A stretch of DNA of 39,168 nt from Mesorhizobium sp. WSM4311 (GCF_002295115.1 NZ_NSFV01000025.1:1-39168); one strand, 5' to 3'. Shown: positions 7,306 to 16,082, numbered from the stretch's first letter. Made by a program: numbers and translations. Notes: a model not told the origin generated them from the sequence alone.

Positions 7306-9816
7306 CTACTTCCTCGCCCCCTCGAATACCGGCAAATCCCGCGCAAAATCCTCGATATCCGCCCAGGGATCGCCCGACGTCTCCAGCAGCCCCGGCAGCG
7401 AGGAATAATTCAGGTCCTGCGGCGCGTCGATCGCCTCCAGGTCGCTCCAGCTCACTGGCGTCGAGGCCGGCAGATTGGTGCGGGCGCGCAGTGAATAAGG
7501 CGCCGCGGAAGTGTGGCCGCGCGCGTTGCGGTGATAGTCGATGAAGATGCGCTTCTTGCGGTTTTCCTTGCCCATGGTGGTGGTGAATGTGTCGGGCGCG
7601 GTCGCCGCCAGATGCGTGGAGATGGCGCTGGTCGCCTGGTGCAGCTTCTTCCAGTTCTGCTTGGGTGTCACCGGCACGGTGATATGGATGCCGTTGCCGC
7701 CGGACGTCTTGGCGAACGGCACCAGCCCCAGCCCCTCGAGCTCGCCCTTGATGTGGACGGCGGCTTCCACCACTTCGCGCCAGGAAATCCCCTCGCCCGG
7801 GTCGAGGTCGAAGACGATCTGGTCGGGTTTGTCCAGGCTCAAGCGATGCGTGCCCCAGGTGTGGAACTCGACGACGCCGAACTGCGCCAGCGCCAGATAG
7901 CCCTTTGCCCCCTCGACCGAGAGGTAGGATTTGGTCTCGCCCTCGGAATTGGTCGCCTGGAACGTCACCACCGAGGGCGGCATGCCGGTGAAGGCATGGC
8001 GCTGGAAGAAGCAATCCTTTGGCAGGCCGGTCGGGCAGCGCACCAGCGACACCGGGCGGCCGAGGATGTGCGGCAGCATGAAGTCGCCGACCAGCGCGTA
8101 ATAGACGGCGATGTCGAGCTTGGTCGGCCCGGTCTTGCCGAACAGCCTCCGCTCCGGATTGGTCACCCAGATGGTGGCGAGATCCGCCTCCGAGATCAGC
8201 CGCTTGCGCTTGGCCGAGACCGGCGTCGACAGGCCGACATCCCTGAGACCGCGAAATACGCCATGGCGCAACGCATTGTCCGCCGTGCGGTTGGCGTAAT
8301 GGATGCGCGCCGAAAACAGCGGCTTCACCCAGTGCATCTCGCGCATGATCTCGCGCGGCACGCCTTCCGGCGCCGTGGCGCCGGAAGTCAGCGGCTCCAG
8401 CCGGGCGAGCAGGTCGGCTGCCGTCTCGGCATCGAAGCCGGTGCCGACCTTGCCGCGATAGTGCAGTTCGCCTTCCTCCCACTCGGCCATGCCGAGTGCC
8501 GCCAGCCCTTCCGCCGCGTCCGAAATCGTGTAACCCGCAATGACGAAATCGTCCTTCTGCAGCGCCTTGCACTTGGTCCAGCTCTTGGTGCGGCCGCTCT
8601 GGTAGATCGCGGAGGCGCGCTTGGAAATGACGCCTTCGAGCCCGAGCTCCGTCGCCTGGTCATAGAGCCCCTGCCCGGAGCCCTCGACATGGTCGGAGAA
8701 CTGGATGGCGGAATTCGCCCCGAGCCCGCCAAGCAGCTCGGCCAGCAGCGCCTTGCGCCGGATGAGCGGTGCTTTCAGCAAGTCCCAGCCGTCGAGATGC
8801 AGGAGGTCGAAGGCATAGAAATGCAGCTTGCTGCCGGCGCCCTCGGCCAGCGCGTCCTGCAGCAGCGCGAAGCGGCTGATGCCCTTGGCGTCGAGCACGA
8901 CGATCTCGCCATCGACGATCGCCTCGCGGCACGGCAGTTTGGCGAAGGCATGCGGCAGGTCGCCATAGCGCTTCGTCCAGTCGATGCCGCCGCGGGTGAT
9001 CAGCCGCACCTGCCCGTCGGACAGATGCGCCATGGTGCGGTAGCCGTCGAATTTGATCTCGTGCAGCCAGAGTTCGTTGGTGTTCTCGGCAGGGCCTTCG
9101 CCGCCCGGCGGCCTAAGCGCCTGCGTCGCCAGCTGCGGCTCGATGCGGCTGAGCGCCGGCGCCTTCACCGCGCCGGGCAGTTCGCCGGGTTTCAGGGAAC
9201 CCGGCTTTGGCGCGGACTTCGCCGCCGGTTTCGCGGCGGCCGCCAGCTCCTCGATGCGCAGGCCGGATTTCACGCTTTCCGGCCGCGCCTCCAGAATATT
9301 CAGCGCCGTGTCGGCGGCGAGGTCGCGCTCCTTGAACAGCAGCCAGTTCTTCTTGTTCTCGTCCTCGCCGGGCTTGGGCTTCAGGCGGGTCAGCATCCAG
9401 CCGCCATTGAGCTTTTCGCCGCTCAGCCGGAACTTGAAAGCGCCGGTGCGCAAGCTCTTCTCGACATCGTCCATCGGCGCCCAGGTGCCGGTGTCCCAGA
9501 CGATCATCGGCCCGCCGCCATATTCACCCTCGGGAATGACGCCCTCGAAATCGATATATTCGAGTGGATGGTCCTCGGTCTCGACCGCCAGCCGCTTGTC
9601 GGCCGGGTTGAGCGAAGGTCCGCGCGGCACCGCCCAGCTCTTCAGCACGTCGCCGACCTGCAGGCGCAGATCATAATGGTCCGCGGTGGCGTGATGCTTG
9701 TGGACGACGAAGCCGTTGCCGTCGCCGGTGATCGGCCCGCCGGCCGGTTCCGGCGTCTTGGAAAATTCGCGCTTGGCGCGATAGGTCTTGAGTTTGGCGG
9801 GAGCGGGCATGGTCAA
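7306..9816 (-). CDS. ligD: Multifunctional DNA ligase D (phosphoesterase-ligase-polymerase)
   Basis: At 836 residues this is a full-length LigD, the end-processing and sealing enzyme of bacterial NHEJ. Order of domains: 3'-phosphoesterase at ~20-170 (FVVHKHHATADHYDLRL carries the metal and catalytic His/Asp residues; later EGVIPEGEYGGG); ATP-dependent ligase at ~225-530, with the adenylated lysine expected at K255 in LHEIKFDGYR; and archaeo-eukaryotic primase-type polymerase at ~545-830, with FFQRHAFTGMP and the acidic pair in VFDLDPGEG. Two Ala/Lys/Pro linkers join the domains. The start at 9816 gives the typical basic N-terminus. It sits upstream of ku in the same direction; separate or shared transcription cannot be told. 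Confidence 0.96.
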   Translation of the reverse strand: MTMPAPAKLKTYRAKREFSKTPEPAGGPITGDGNGFVVHKHHATADHYDLRLQVGDVLKSWAVPRGPSLNPADKRLAVETEDHPLEYIDFEGVIPEGEYGGGPMIVWDTGTWAPMDDVEKSLRTGAFKFRLSGEKLNGGWMLTRLKPKPGEDENKKNWLLFKERDLAADTALNILEARPESVKSGLRIEELAAAAKPAAKSAPKPGSLKPGELPGAVKAPALSRIEPQLATQALRPPGGEGPAENTNELWLHEIKFDGYRTMAHLSDGQVRLITRGGIDWTKRYGDLPHAFAKLPCREAIVDGEIVVLDAKGISRFALLQDALAEGAGSKLHFYAFDLLHLDGWDLLKAPLIRRKALLAELLGGLGANSAIQFSDHVEGSGQGLYDQATELGLEGVISKRASAIYQSGRTKSWTKCKALQKDDFVIAGYTISDAAEGLAALGMAEWEEGELHYRGKVGTGFDAETAADLLARLEPLTSGATAPEGVPREIMREMHWVKPLFSARIHYANRTADNALRHGVFRGLRDVGLSTPVSAKRKRLISEADLATIWVTNPERRLFGKTGPTKLDIAVYYALVGDFMLPHILGRPVSLVRCPTGLPKDCFFQRHAFTGMPPSVVTFQATNSEGETKSYLSVEGAKGYLALAQFGVVEFHTWGTHRLSLDKPDQIVFDLDPGEGISWREVVEAAVHIKGELEGLGLVPFAKTSGGNGIHITVPVTPKQNWKKLHQATSAISTHLAATAPDTFTTTMGKENRKKRIFIDYHRNARGHTSAAPYSLRARTNLPASTPVSWSDLEAIDAPQDLNYSSLPGLLETSGDPWADIEDFARDLPVFEGARK

Positions 9817-9879
9817 GGACCGAAGCGCTTGGCAAGCAGGAGCAACCGCCGCGTTCCGGAACGGATGGAAGTCACGCTC

Positions 9880-10104
9880 TCAATCGTCGGCAGCCGGGGT
9901 CAGCTCGAGCTCGGCCGGCGACAGGCCCTGCTGCAGCTGGGCGAGCCGGAACTCATCCACCCAATAGGCCTCGCCGTCGACCAGCACGCGTGCGCGGTAG
10001 GCCCCGTCCGAAAAGCTTTGCGCTGTGATGTAGACCTTGTGGGCGTCGAGCGCCTTGCGCACCGCGGCGCGCTTGGCATTCTGGCCGGTGACGGGACTGA
10101 ACAT
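9880..10104 (-). CDS. Small conserved-looking protein next to ligD, function unknown
   Basis: A 74-residue soluble protein beginning MFSPVTGQNAKRAAVRKALD and containing AHKVYITAQSFSDGAYRARV and GEAYWVDEFRLAQLQQGLSP. A ribosome binding site (GAGGG, spacing about 7) precedes the ATG at 10104. Codon usage and the mixed strand/helix pattern look like a real gene. It lies 63 bases upstream of ligD on the same strand, so it may be cotranscribed with the end-joining genes. I do not recognise a family; no catalytic or metal motif is visible. Confidence 0.6.
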   Translation of the reverse strand: MFSPVTGQNAKRAAVRKALDAHKVYITAQSFSDGAYRARVLVDGEAYWVDEFRLAQLQQGLSPAELELTPAADD

Positions 10105-10517
10105 GACGCTGCCCTCGGTCGCCCTGACACATCAGGCGACTGGGCTCAAGGATGACGGAGACACGCCTTGCTGTCAATTTCGGGCATGAACACGGCGCGG
10201 ACCGGCAAAATCTCGCAGGCAGTCCGGACCGGAGCTGTTTTCAGCTTGCCGGCCCGGAACCACCCACCGCCTTGTGTCCTTCCCAAGACAGTGGACCAGA
10301 TAAAAGCGTCGTCGCCGATCCGCTTTGACATGGATCAACCGCATCGCCGTGCGGGCACCGGCCGGCGGTCGAGATGGCGATGCGCGGAATATCTTCTGGC
10401 GCCGGCCCCATGCCGTTGGTCTCGCGAAAACCCGCATCCCTGTCGAAATACGCTCCCGGCGAACGACATTGGTGCGGCGCCGACGCGGCGCGGTCACCTC
10501 AAACAGGGAGCACCACC
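10105..10517. other. Divergent intergenic region with a FixK/FNR-like box
   Basis: These 413 bases separate the ligD-side small gene (minus) from the EthD-like gene (plus). No open frame here reads like a protein. The one feature that stands out is TTGACATGGATCAA at 10325-10338, described separately. The rest shows nothing I can name. Confidence 0.4.
10325..10338. promoter_or_regulatory. FixK/FNR-type binding site candidate
   Basis: TTGAC-ATGG-ATCAA matches the family consensus TTGAY-N4-RTCAA of CRP/FNR-type oxygen regulators (FixK, FNR, Anr) at all ten specified positions. It is 180 bases upstream of the EthD-like gene start and 221 bases upstream of the small minus-strand gene. That is further than usual, so the target is unclear. 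Confidence 0.4.
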
Positions 10518-10832
10518 ATGGCCAAGATGCTTGTCATCTACAAAACCCCCGCCGATCCGGCGGCCTTCGAGCGCCATTACCACGACATTCACGTGCCGCT
10601 GGCCAAGCAATTGCCCGGACTGCGGCGCTACGAGATCAGCCGGCAGCCGATCATGAATGTCCTGCCTGGCGAGACACCTTTCAGGGTCGCCATCCTCTAT
10701 TTCGACAGCCTGGAGGCCATTCGCACGGCCTTTGACAGCGAGATCGGCCGGGCCTGCGCGGTGGACCGGCGCAAACTCGCCGGGGATGACGATCTGGTGA
10801 CGATGCTGCTCTTCGACACCGAGGCGCTGTGA
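10518..10832 (+). CDS. EthD family protein (dimeric alpha+beta barrel)
   Basis: A 104-residue protein of the EthD/stress-responsive ferredoxin-like barrel family: MAKMLVIYKTPADPAAFERH, then YHDIHVPLAKQLPGLRRYEI with the family's conserved HxPL-type motif, and a closing strand DDLVTMLLFDTEAL. EthD was found with an ether-degrading cytochrome P450 system, but most members lack a known role and may cleave or carry small molecules. The ATG at 10518 has a strong ribosome binding site (GGGAG, spacing about 7). A longer start at 10374 would add a low-complexity, unconserved-looking stretch and is unlikely. Transcribed alone and ends at a strong hairpin. Confidence 0.85.
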   Translation: MAKMLVIYKTPADPAAFERHYHDIHVPLAKQLPGLRRYEISRQPIMNVLPGETPFRVAILYFDSLEAIRTAFDSEIGRACAVDRRKLAGDDDLVTMLLFDTEAL

Positions 10833-10853
10833 GCGGTCACCTCGTCGCGCGCG

Positions 10854-10888
10854 ATTGCTGCTCCCGAAGCCACCTCGGGAGCAGCAAT
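10854..10888. terminator. Strong hairpin between convergent genes
   Basis: A perfect 14-bp stem (ATTGCTGCTCCCGA at 10854-10867 and its complement at 10875-10888) with a 7-base loop lies 22 bases after the EthD-like stop. It also lies downstream of the convergent CelD-like gene. On the plus strand it runs into a pyrimidine-rich repeat. It probably acts as a bidirectional transcription terminator. Confidence 0.65.
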
Positions 10889-10940
10889 TCTCCAATTCTT
10901 CAATTCGTCAATTCTTCAATTCTTCAATTCTTCAATTCTT
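10885..10940. repeat. Octanucleotide tandem repeat (CAATTCTT)n
   Basis: Seven head-to-tail 8-bp units: CAATTCTC, CAATTCTT, CAATTCGT and then four perfect CAATTCTT. The array touches the right arm of the hairpin on one side and runs into the last codons and the TGA stop of the CelD-like gene on the other. It is AT-rich against a GC-rich background. Because the stop lies in the first unit read by the gene, unit loss or gain would not change the protein. Confidence 0.85.
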
Positions 10941-12155
10941 CAATCGCCGAAACCGCCGCATCACGCCCTGCACGGCCTTGTACAGCCCGGGCTTGGAGCG
11001 CACGAAAAGTTCGGTCTTCCCGCGCAGTTGGATATAGGTCGTCGAGCCCCGGCCGCGCAGCGTCACCGCCTCGCACAATTCTGCCAGCACCGCGCTCGAA
11101 GCGCCGATGTGCTGCTTGTAGCCCTGGCTTCCGACCGACAGGTCGAAACAGTCGAGCCCCTGCGTCACTCCCCACATCATCAGCTTGCCAATCGTCGTCA
11201 GGCCTGGCGCGGCGTTGGCCACCGCGTCCTGATCGATCCCGAGCAGAAGCGCGTGCAAGGTGCCCTTCATGACAAGCACGTACATGACCGCGAGATAGGC
11301 TTCACCGACGCGCAGCCCAAACAGCCGCACGGAGCCGTCGGACAGGCCTTGCAGGGCGGCGTTGCGGTAGAAATCGACGACCGGCGCCTGCGTCAGGAGG
11401 TCGAAGCGCCCGAGCTCGCGGAAGCGGTTGAGCCTGAGCTCGAGCAGGGTCGCGAAATGCGCCTCCACCATGTCGGGCGTCTCGGCTTCGACCAGATCGA
11501 GCTTGCCCATCTGTTCGAAACGGCGGCAGTGCTTGTGGAAATTCTTGGCGAAGGACGATTTGCAGATGCGCTTGATCAGCGTCTGCGGATCGCCACTCAG
11601 GGCCAGGCTCGAAGCGATCTGGATGGAATCGCGCGCCTGTGAAAGCAGCGCCAGCGGATTGGCGACGCCGTGAATCTCCCGCGGAATCCCCGCTATGTGG
11701 AAGCGGTCCGTCGGCGGCAGAACGGCGCGCACCGCCGCCCAGGCGGCGTCGGCGCTCTGCGTGGTCCAGGGTCTCGCATCGGCCAGCAGCGGCGCGGAAT
11801 AATCGCACACGCCGCAGCTCAGCCATTCGATCACATAATGGCCCATGGCCCGGCGGCGCATCAGCGGCAACAGCATGACCGGCGCGCCCGTATCGGCGTC
11901 GTTGACCTCGACGACCAGCAGTTCCGCGCTTTTGGGCATCAGCCGGGTTGCGATCCCTTCCACCCAGGCAAGGCCTTGATGGCCCGTGCACACGCCGGTC
12001 GCCTCGAGGCGCAGCCACAGCGGCCTTACGGAATCGAAGCTGGTGTGCAGCCGCGCGGCAAAGCGCGCGGCGGCGCCCCAACCGGCGATAATTGGGGAAA
12101 GAGGTTGGTCCGGTGCATCCCCCACCGCGACTATTCGTACTGCCTGGCCTGCCAC
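10932..12155 (-). CDS. CelD/BcsL-like GNAT-fold acyltransferase, paralogue 2
   Basis: A protein of 407 residues with the CelD-type (FemAB-related GNAT) domain in the C-terminal half: RFRELGRFDLLTQAPVVDFY, then LFGLRVGEAYLAVMYVLVMK and a substrate-loop region ending LDCFDLSVGSQGYKQHIG. Proteins of this group sit in cellulose and exopolysaccharide loci and are thought to acylate sugar or amino groups. The start is a GTG at 12155, with GGGAG six bases upstream, and gives an N-terminus (VAGQAVRIVAVGD) that aligns with its neighbour (MQIAAVDD). The same frame stays open far upstream, but only as a shadow of the neighbour. It is a tandem duplicate of the adjacent gene, 29 bases apart. Confidence 0.8.
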   Translation of the reverse strand: MAGQAVRIVAVGDAPDQPLSPIIAGWGAAARFAARLHTSFDSVRPLWLRLEATGVCTGHQGLAWVEGIATRLMPKSAELLVVEVNDADTGAPVMLLPLMRRRAMGHYVIEWLSCGVCDYSAPLLADARPWTTQSADAAWAAVRAVLPPTDRFHIAGIPREIHGVANPLALLSQARDSIQIASSLALSGDPQTLIKRICKSSFAKNFHKHCRRFEQMGKLDLVEAETPDMVEAHFATLLELRLNRFRELGRFDLLTQAPVVDFYRNAALQGLSDGSVRLFGLRVGEAYLAVMYVLVMKGTLHALLLGIDQDAVANAAPGLTTIGKLMMWGVTQGLDCFDLSVGSQGYKQHIGASSAVLAELCEAVTLRGRGSTTYIQLRGKTELFVRSKPGLYKAVQGVMRRFRRLKN

Positions 12156-12184
12156 GTACTTCTCCCGTCCGTTCAGGCCTGCTC

Positions 12185-13420
12185 TCAACGTCCTCCACGC
12201 GAACGCCGCAAACCTCGCATCAGTCTCTGGGCCACGTTGAGCAGCCGTGGTTTGGATCGCACGAAGGCCTCGGTCCGGTTGCGTAGATCGATGGCGTTGC
12301 TCGCCGCCCTGCCCCGCATCGTGTACCCATGGCGGAGTTCCACAAGAACCGAACCCTTGGCGCCCATATGTTCCTTGTAGCTCTGGTTGCCGACCGACAG
12401 GTCGAAATAACCAAGGTCTTGCTCGCGTGCCCACCTCATCAACCTGCCAATGATCGCCATTCCAGGTGAGACGTTGGGCACGACGCTCTGGTCCATAGCT
12501 ATCAGGAGAGCATGAACAGTCCCTTGATGGACAAGCAGATATTGAACCGCGATCAGGGAGCCGCCGACGCGCAGCCCGAAGAGCCGCACCGAACCGTCCG
12601 ACAAGCCCTGAATGGCCGCGTCGCGGTAGAAATCGACAACCGCCTCCTGCGTCAGCAGGTCGAAGCGGCCAAGCTCTCGGAACCGGCTGAGCCGCATCCG
12701 GACCAGTTCGCCGAAGATTTCCTCCACCTGGTCCGGCGAAACGGCCTGGACGAGTTCCACATCGCCGAGCCTTTCGAGCCGGCGCCAGTCCTTGCCGAAT
12801 TCCTTGACGAAAGATGGCCTGCAGAGACGCTTGAGCACGGTTTCCGGGTCGCCGTCGATGGCAAGGCCAAAGGTGGTCTGCACGGAATCGCGCGTGGTCG
12901 TCAGCAAGGCCAGGGGATTGGCGACGCCGCTGATCTGCTGCGGTATTCCCGTGATATGGAAGCGATCCGCCGACGGCAGCACGGAACGCACCGCCGCCCA
13001 CGCCGCCTGCGCCGATTGGGCGGTCCACGCACCCGCATCGGCCAGCAGCGGTGCCGAATAGTCGCACACGCCACAGCTCAGCCACTCGATCACCCGATGC
13101 TGGAAGGCCGAGCGCAGCATCAGCGGCACCAGCATCAAGGGCGCGCCCGTCACCGCGTCGTTCACTTCAACGATCAGCGGCTCCGCGCCTGCCGGCATCA
13201 GCCGCGCCACGATCCCCTCGACCCAGGCAAAATGCTGGTGGGCGGTGCAGACACCGTCCATTTGGAAGCGCAGCCAGAGCGGCCTGACCGCTTCAAGGCT
13301 TGTGTGCAATCGCGCCGTGTAGGCATCGTTTGCGGGGACAGTCACGGGACGGGAGGCTTCCGCCACGGGCAAGCCGTCATCCACCGCAGCAATTTGCATC
13401 GCCTGGCCAGGCACATCCAT
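12185..13420 (-). CDS. CelD/BcsL-like GNAT-fold acyltransferase, paralogue 1
   Basis: A 411-residue protein clearly homologous along its whole length to the next gene downstream: both contain VIEWLSCGVCDYSAPLLADA, an RFRELGRFDLLTQ block, QGLSDGSVRLFGLRVG and a DLSVGxQxYKxHxGA motif near the end. The fold is the CelD/FemAB type of GNAT acyltransferase linked to polysaccharide production. The C-terminus is basic (RGLRRSRGGR). It starts 3 bases after the Wzx-type gene stop, so the four minus-strand genes from 15903 to 10932 form one operon. The acyl donor and acceptor are unknown; acetylation or another substitution of the polymer is inferred from context. Confidence 0.8.
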   Translation of the reverse strand: MDVPGQAMQIAAVDDGLPVAEASRPVTVPANDAYTARLHTSLEAVRPLWLRFQMDGVCTAHQHFAWVEGIVARLMPAGAEPLIVEVNDAVTGAPLMLVPLMLRSAFQHRVIEWLSCGVCDYSAPLLADAGAWTAQSAQAAWAAVRSVLPSADRFHITGIPQQISGVANPLALLTTTRDSVQTTFGLAIDGDPETVLKRLCRPSFVKEFGKDWRRLERLGDVELVQAVSPDQVEEIFGELVRMRLSRFRELGRFDLLTQEAVVDFYRDAAIQGLSDGSVRLFGLRVGGSLIAVQYLLVHQGTVHALLIAMDQSVVPNVSPGMAIIGRLMRWAREQDLGYFDLSVGNQSYKEHMGAKGSVLVELRHGYTMRGRAASNAIDLRNRTEAFVRSKPRLLNVAQRLMRGLRRSRGGR

Positions 13421-13423
13421 CTC

Positions 13424-14725
13424 CTATCGCTTTACCGCGGCGAACGTGAGCGCCCGCCGCCAGGAGCCCAAACGGCTGTTACGCTGCTGGTCCGGATGCT
13501 CGATGTTCCACATGCGGTGGTGCGCGAAATACCATGATGCCGCGAGCACGAAGGTCTCGGAGACCGCGGAACCCAGCAGCGCCCATGGTGGGGACGCAAC
13601 GGCCAGCAGGATGGCTATCAGCGCCAGCCCGACGATGGCGCCGCCCATGGTGATGAAGGCGACGATACGGAAATCACCGAATATCTCCAGGACGATGCGG
13701 GGCATGATGTAGAGCATGATCGGGATAAAATTCGCCGTCACGAAAAGCCCGATGAACCCGACCGAGGCATCCTGCAGAGCCTGGGACTTTATCATCGGCA
13801 GGACGAACAGGATGGCGCATCCATAGGCCAGGCCGCCGAGCCCCATGACCACCGACCAGATCTTCGCCTGAGACCAGACGCGGCGCGTTTCATTGCGCCG
13901 CATCAGCTTGGCGAGTTCCGGCTGGGTCATGTTGACGAAAGCAAGACTGATGATGCGCAGCGGCGCGAACAGCACGATCACCGCCGCCAGCGGCGCGTAA
14001 GCAGCGGGTCCGGCAATGCCGGCGACCAGCAGTGCCAGGCATTGCCCCTGGATGTTGGTGGTGGTCGCGCTGAAGGCCGACCAGCACAGCTGACGCCAGA
14101 GTCTGGTGTAGCGCCGCCGTGTCGGCATGCGGAAGCTGATGCGAAGCGTGCGCGGCGCCAGCCGGGCCAGGACGAGGATGCCGATCACATTGGCAGCGGC
14201 AAGGGCATAGAACACGGTCTGCAGCGCGGCCTCGGCGAACCAGATCGCCAGGCCGGCGAACACGGTGCCTGCGATTGTGAAGGCCGCGTCGCTGACGGAG
14301 ACGATCACCTGCTGGCGGCGCGCGAAGAATGCCGTGCGCATATGGCTGCGCAGCGACCAGGCACCGACGAAGCAGCCGGCCGCAATGCCGCTCGGGTCGC
14401 CAAGGAGGCGCATCAGCACAGCCGTGCCGACGGCCATCAGCAGCGACACCACCAGCGCCGCGGATCCGAAGGCCACGTCATGGGCATCGACGCCGGCGCT
14501 GTTGCTGCTCTTGCCCATCCATATCGAGGCCGGAACCGCGGTGAGCGACCTGATGTAGGACAGGCCGACGCCGCCCATCACCATGGCGATGGCGAAAAGG
14601 CCGTAGCCTTGCGCCGACAGCATGTGCAGCAGCGCGATGTTGAGGGCGAAATGAAAGCCGCTCTGCATCGCCTCACCACCGATCATCAGCACGAGGCGCC
14701 GCACCAGATGGAGGGGGAACTTCAC
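13424..14725 (-). CDS. Wzx-type polysaccharide flippase / MATE-like exporter
   Basis: About 433 residues with some 12 hydrophobic helices evenly spread, such as SAALVVSLLMAVGTAVLMRL and VGLALIAILLAVASPPWALL, and few charged residues between them. This is the pattern of polysaccharide-specific membrane transport proteins that flip lipid-linked repeat units across the inner membrane. The start is a GTG at 14725 that overlaps the TGA of the upstream glycosyltransferase (GTGA), with GGAG about 9 bases upstream; residues encoded further upstream in this frame are a shadow. Position between a glycosyltransferase and CelD-like genes fits a Wzx/Wzy pathway. Confidence 0.8.
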   Translation of the reverse strand: MKFPLHLVRRLVLMIGGEAMQSGFHFALNIALLHMLSAQGYGLFAIAMVMGGVGLSYIRSLTAVPASIWMGKSSNSAGVDAHDVAFGSAALVVSLLMAVGTAVLMRLLGDPSGIAAGCFVGAWSLRSHMRTAFFARRQQVIVSVSDAAFTIAGTVFAGLAIWFAEAALQTVFYALAAANVIGILVLARLAPRTLRISFRMPTRRRYTRLWRQLCWSAFSATTTNIQGQCLALLVAGIAGPAAYAPLAAVIVLFAPLRIISLAFVNMTQPELAKLMRRNETRRVWSQAKIWSVVMGLGGLAYGCAILFVLPMIKSQALQDASVGFIGLFVTANFIPIMLYIMPRIVLEIFGDFRIVAFITMGGAIVGLALIAILLAVASPPWALLGSAVSETFVLAASWYFAHHRMWNIEHPDQQRNSRLGSWRRALTFAAVKR

Positions 14726-15903
14726 GGCCTTGTCTCCACCTGGCGGGTGCTGGCCGTCCGGCCCGGCCTTGCAATGGCAGCCTTCAGCTTGTCGGCGGCG
14801 ATCGCCGCGATCGCGGCCGCGGCGACCGGTTCGCTGAACACCGTCTCGTAGCGCTTGCGCCCGGCGGCGACGAAACCGCACCACGTTTCAGGGGCGAGGA
14901 TGATCTCCTGCAACTTCGCGGCCAACGCCGCTGCATTGCCTGGCGGAACATGCCAGCCGGTCTCGCCGTCGGCGACCACTTCGACCAGCCCGCCGATCGC
15001 CGACACCAGCGGCGGCCGGCCATAGGCCATCGCCTCGATGGCGACACGGCCGAGCGATTCCGGACGCCGCGACGGCACGGTGACGATGTCGGCCCAGCGA
15101 TAATGCTCCGAAGGGTCAGGGATGAAGGGCAAGGCGCTGACCTGTCCGGCCAACCCCATGGTTTCGACCAGTTCCGCCAGGGCGCGTTCGCGCTCGACGC
15201 TTTCGAAGGCGCCGCCGACCAGCCGCACCTCGATCCTTGACCTGAGTTCGGCCGGCAGCGAGGCGATCGCCTGCAGAAGCACTTCCTGGCCCTTGATCCG
15301 GTTGACGCGGCCGAGCAGCAGCACCCGCAGCGGGCGCTTGCCGTCATAGGTCATCGCCTCCGCCGCCGCCGGACCGGCAACGCCATTATAGACGACATAG
15401 GAGCGCGCCGATCGCGGTTCGCCGAACGTGTCGCGCGTCGCTTTCGAGTTGAAGATGAGATCGGCATGGCTCCAGTGCATGAGCCCGACGAGGATCCGGC
15501 GCAGCACGCCTTCGGGAATTTCATGAATGTGCAGCAGCGCCTTGGAAGGCAGCAGGCGCGAGGCCAGCGCATAATCGGCGACGATCGAAGTGTTGACATA
15601 GACGAGGTCGCAAACGCTGAGGCGCCGCCATGCCCGCCACAGCGCGACCGGCAGCCGCGCCATCTCGATGGTCGCCAGCCTCAGCATCGCCTGGCGCCTG
15701 AGCACCCAGAGCGGCTCGAAGACGATGCGGCTGGCATGGGGCTGAAGGATTTCGACGATCGGTCCGCTGCGCGGCAGGACCACTTCGATGTTGGCCGACG
15801 GAAACGCGGCGCGCAGCGCCGCCACGCTCTCCGCGAAGCTGCGGTCGGAGCCGTAGAGTTCGTAGCCCTGATGGATGCAGGCAATCCGCATCTTCACGCG
15901 CAT
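14722..15903 (-). CDS. GT4-family glycosyltransferase
   Basis: A 393-residue GT-B fold enzyme. The N-terminal domain carries MRIACIHQGYELYGSDRSFA, an acceptor-side glycine/ser loop, and LLHIHEIPEG. The C-terminal nucleotide-sugar domain has RPLRVLLLGRVNRIKGQEVL (the lysine typical of GT4) and the EX7E region SRRPESLGRVAIEAMAYGRP, followed by GGLVEVVADGETGWHVPPGN. It transfers a sugar in the assembly of the repeat unit on the cytoplasmic face. Start chosen at the ATG 15903; ATG 15891 is equally close to the first strand. It is the first gene of the minus-strand operon and is coupled to the flippase by a 4-base overlap. Confidence 0.88.
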   Translation of the reverse strand: MRVKMRIACIHQGYELYGSDRSFAESVAALRAAFPSANIEVVLPRSGPIVEILQPHASRIVFEPLWVLRRQAMLRLATIEMARLPVALWRAWRRLSVCDLVYVNTSIVADYALASRLLPSKALLHIHEIPEGVLRRILVGLMHWSHADLIFNSKATRDTFGEPRSARSYVVYNGVAGPAAAEAMTYDGKRPLRVLLLGRVNRIKGQEVLLQAIASLPAELRSRIEVRLVGGAFESVERERALAELVETMGLAGQVSALPFIPDPSEHYRWADIVTVPSRRPESLGRVAIEAMAYGRPPLVSAIGGLVEVVADGETGWHVPPGNAAALAAKLQEIILAPETWCGFVAAGRKRYETVFSEPVAAAAIAAIAADKLKAAIARPGRTASTRQVETRP

Positions 15904-16082
15904 CTTTCTGCCAGGGGTGGTGTGACGATTCCGCCGCCTGACCATACCGGCGACCGGAAACGTCAAGCCCAACACCCCTTTGGACTTCACTGGTTTTAGT
16001 GCGGTCATGAAACGGATCTGGATCCGGTTCACCACACCAACGCTGCACGCCTTCCGCCGATTCCGGCGCGCAGAAGTCCATC

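Noticed and set aside
7513..10155. An 880-codon plus-strand open frame opposite ligD
   Set aside because: Antisense shadow: low-complexity residue mix and no motif, against an unmistakable LigD on the other strand.
10932..13085. A single 717-codon minus-strand open frame that would fuse two proteins
   Set aside because: The first 310 codons lie in a shifted frame over the paralogous CelD gene and read as Arg/Gly-rich nonsense. A GTG with a good ribosome binding site at 12155 gives an N-terminus that aligns with the paralogue.
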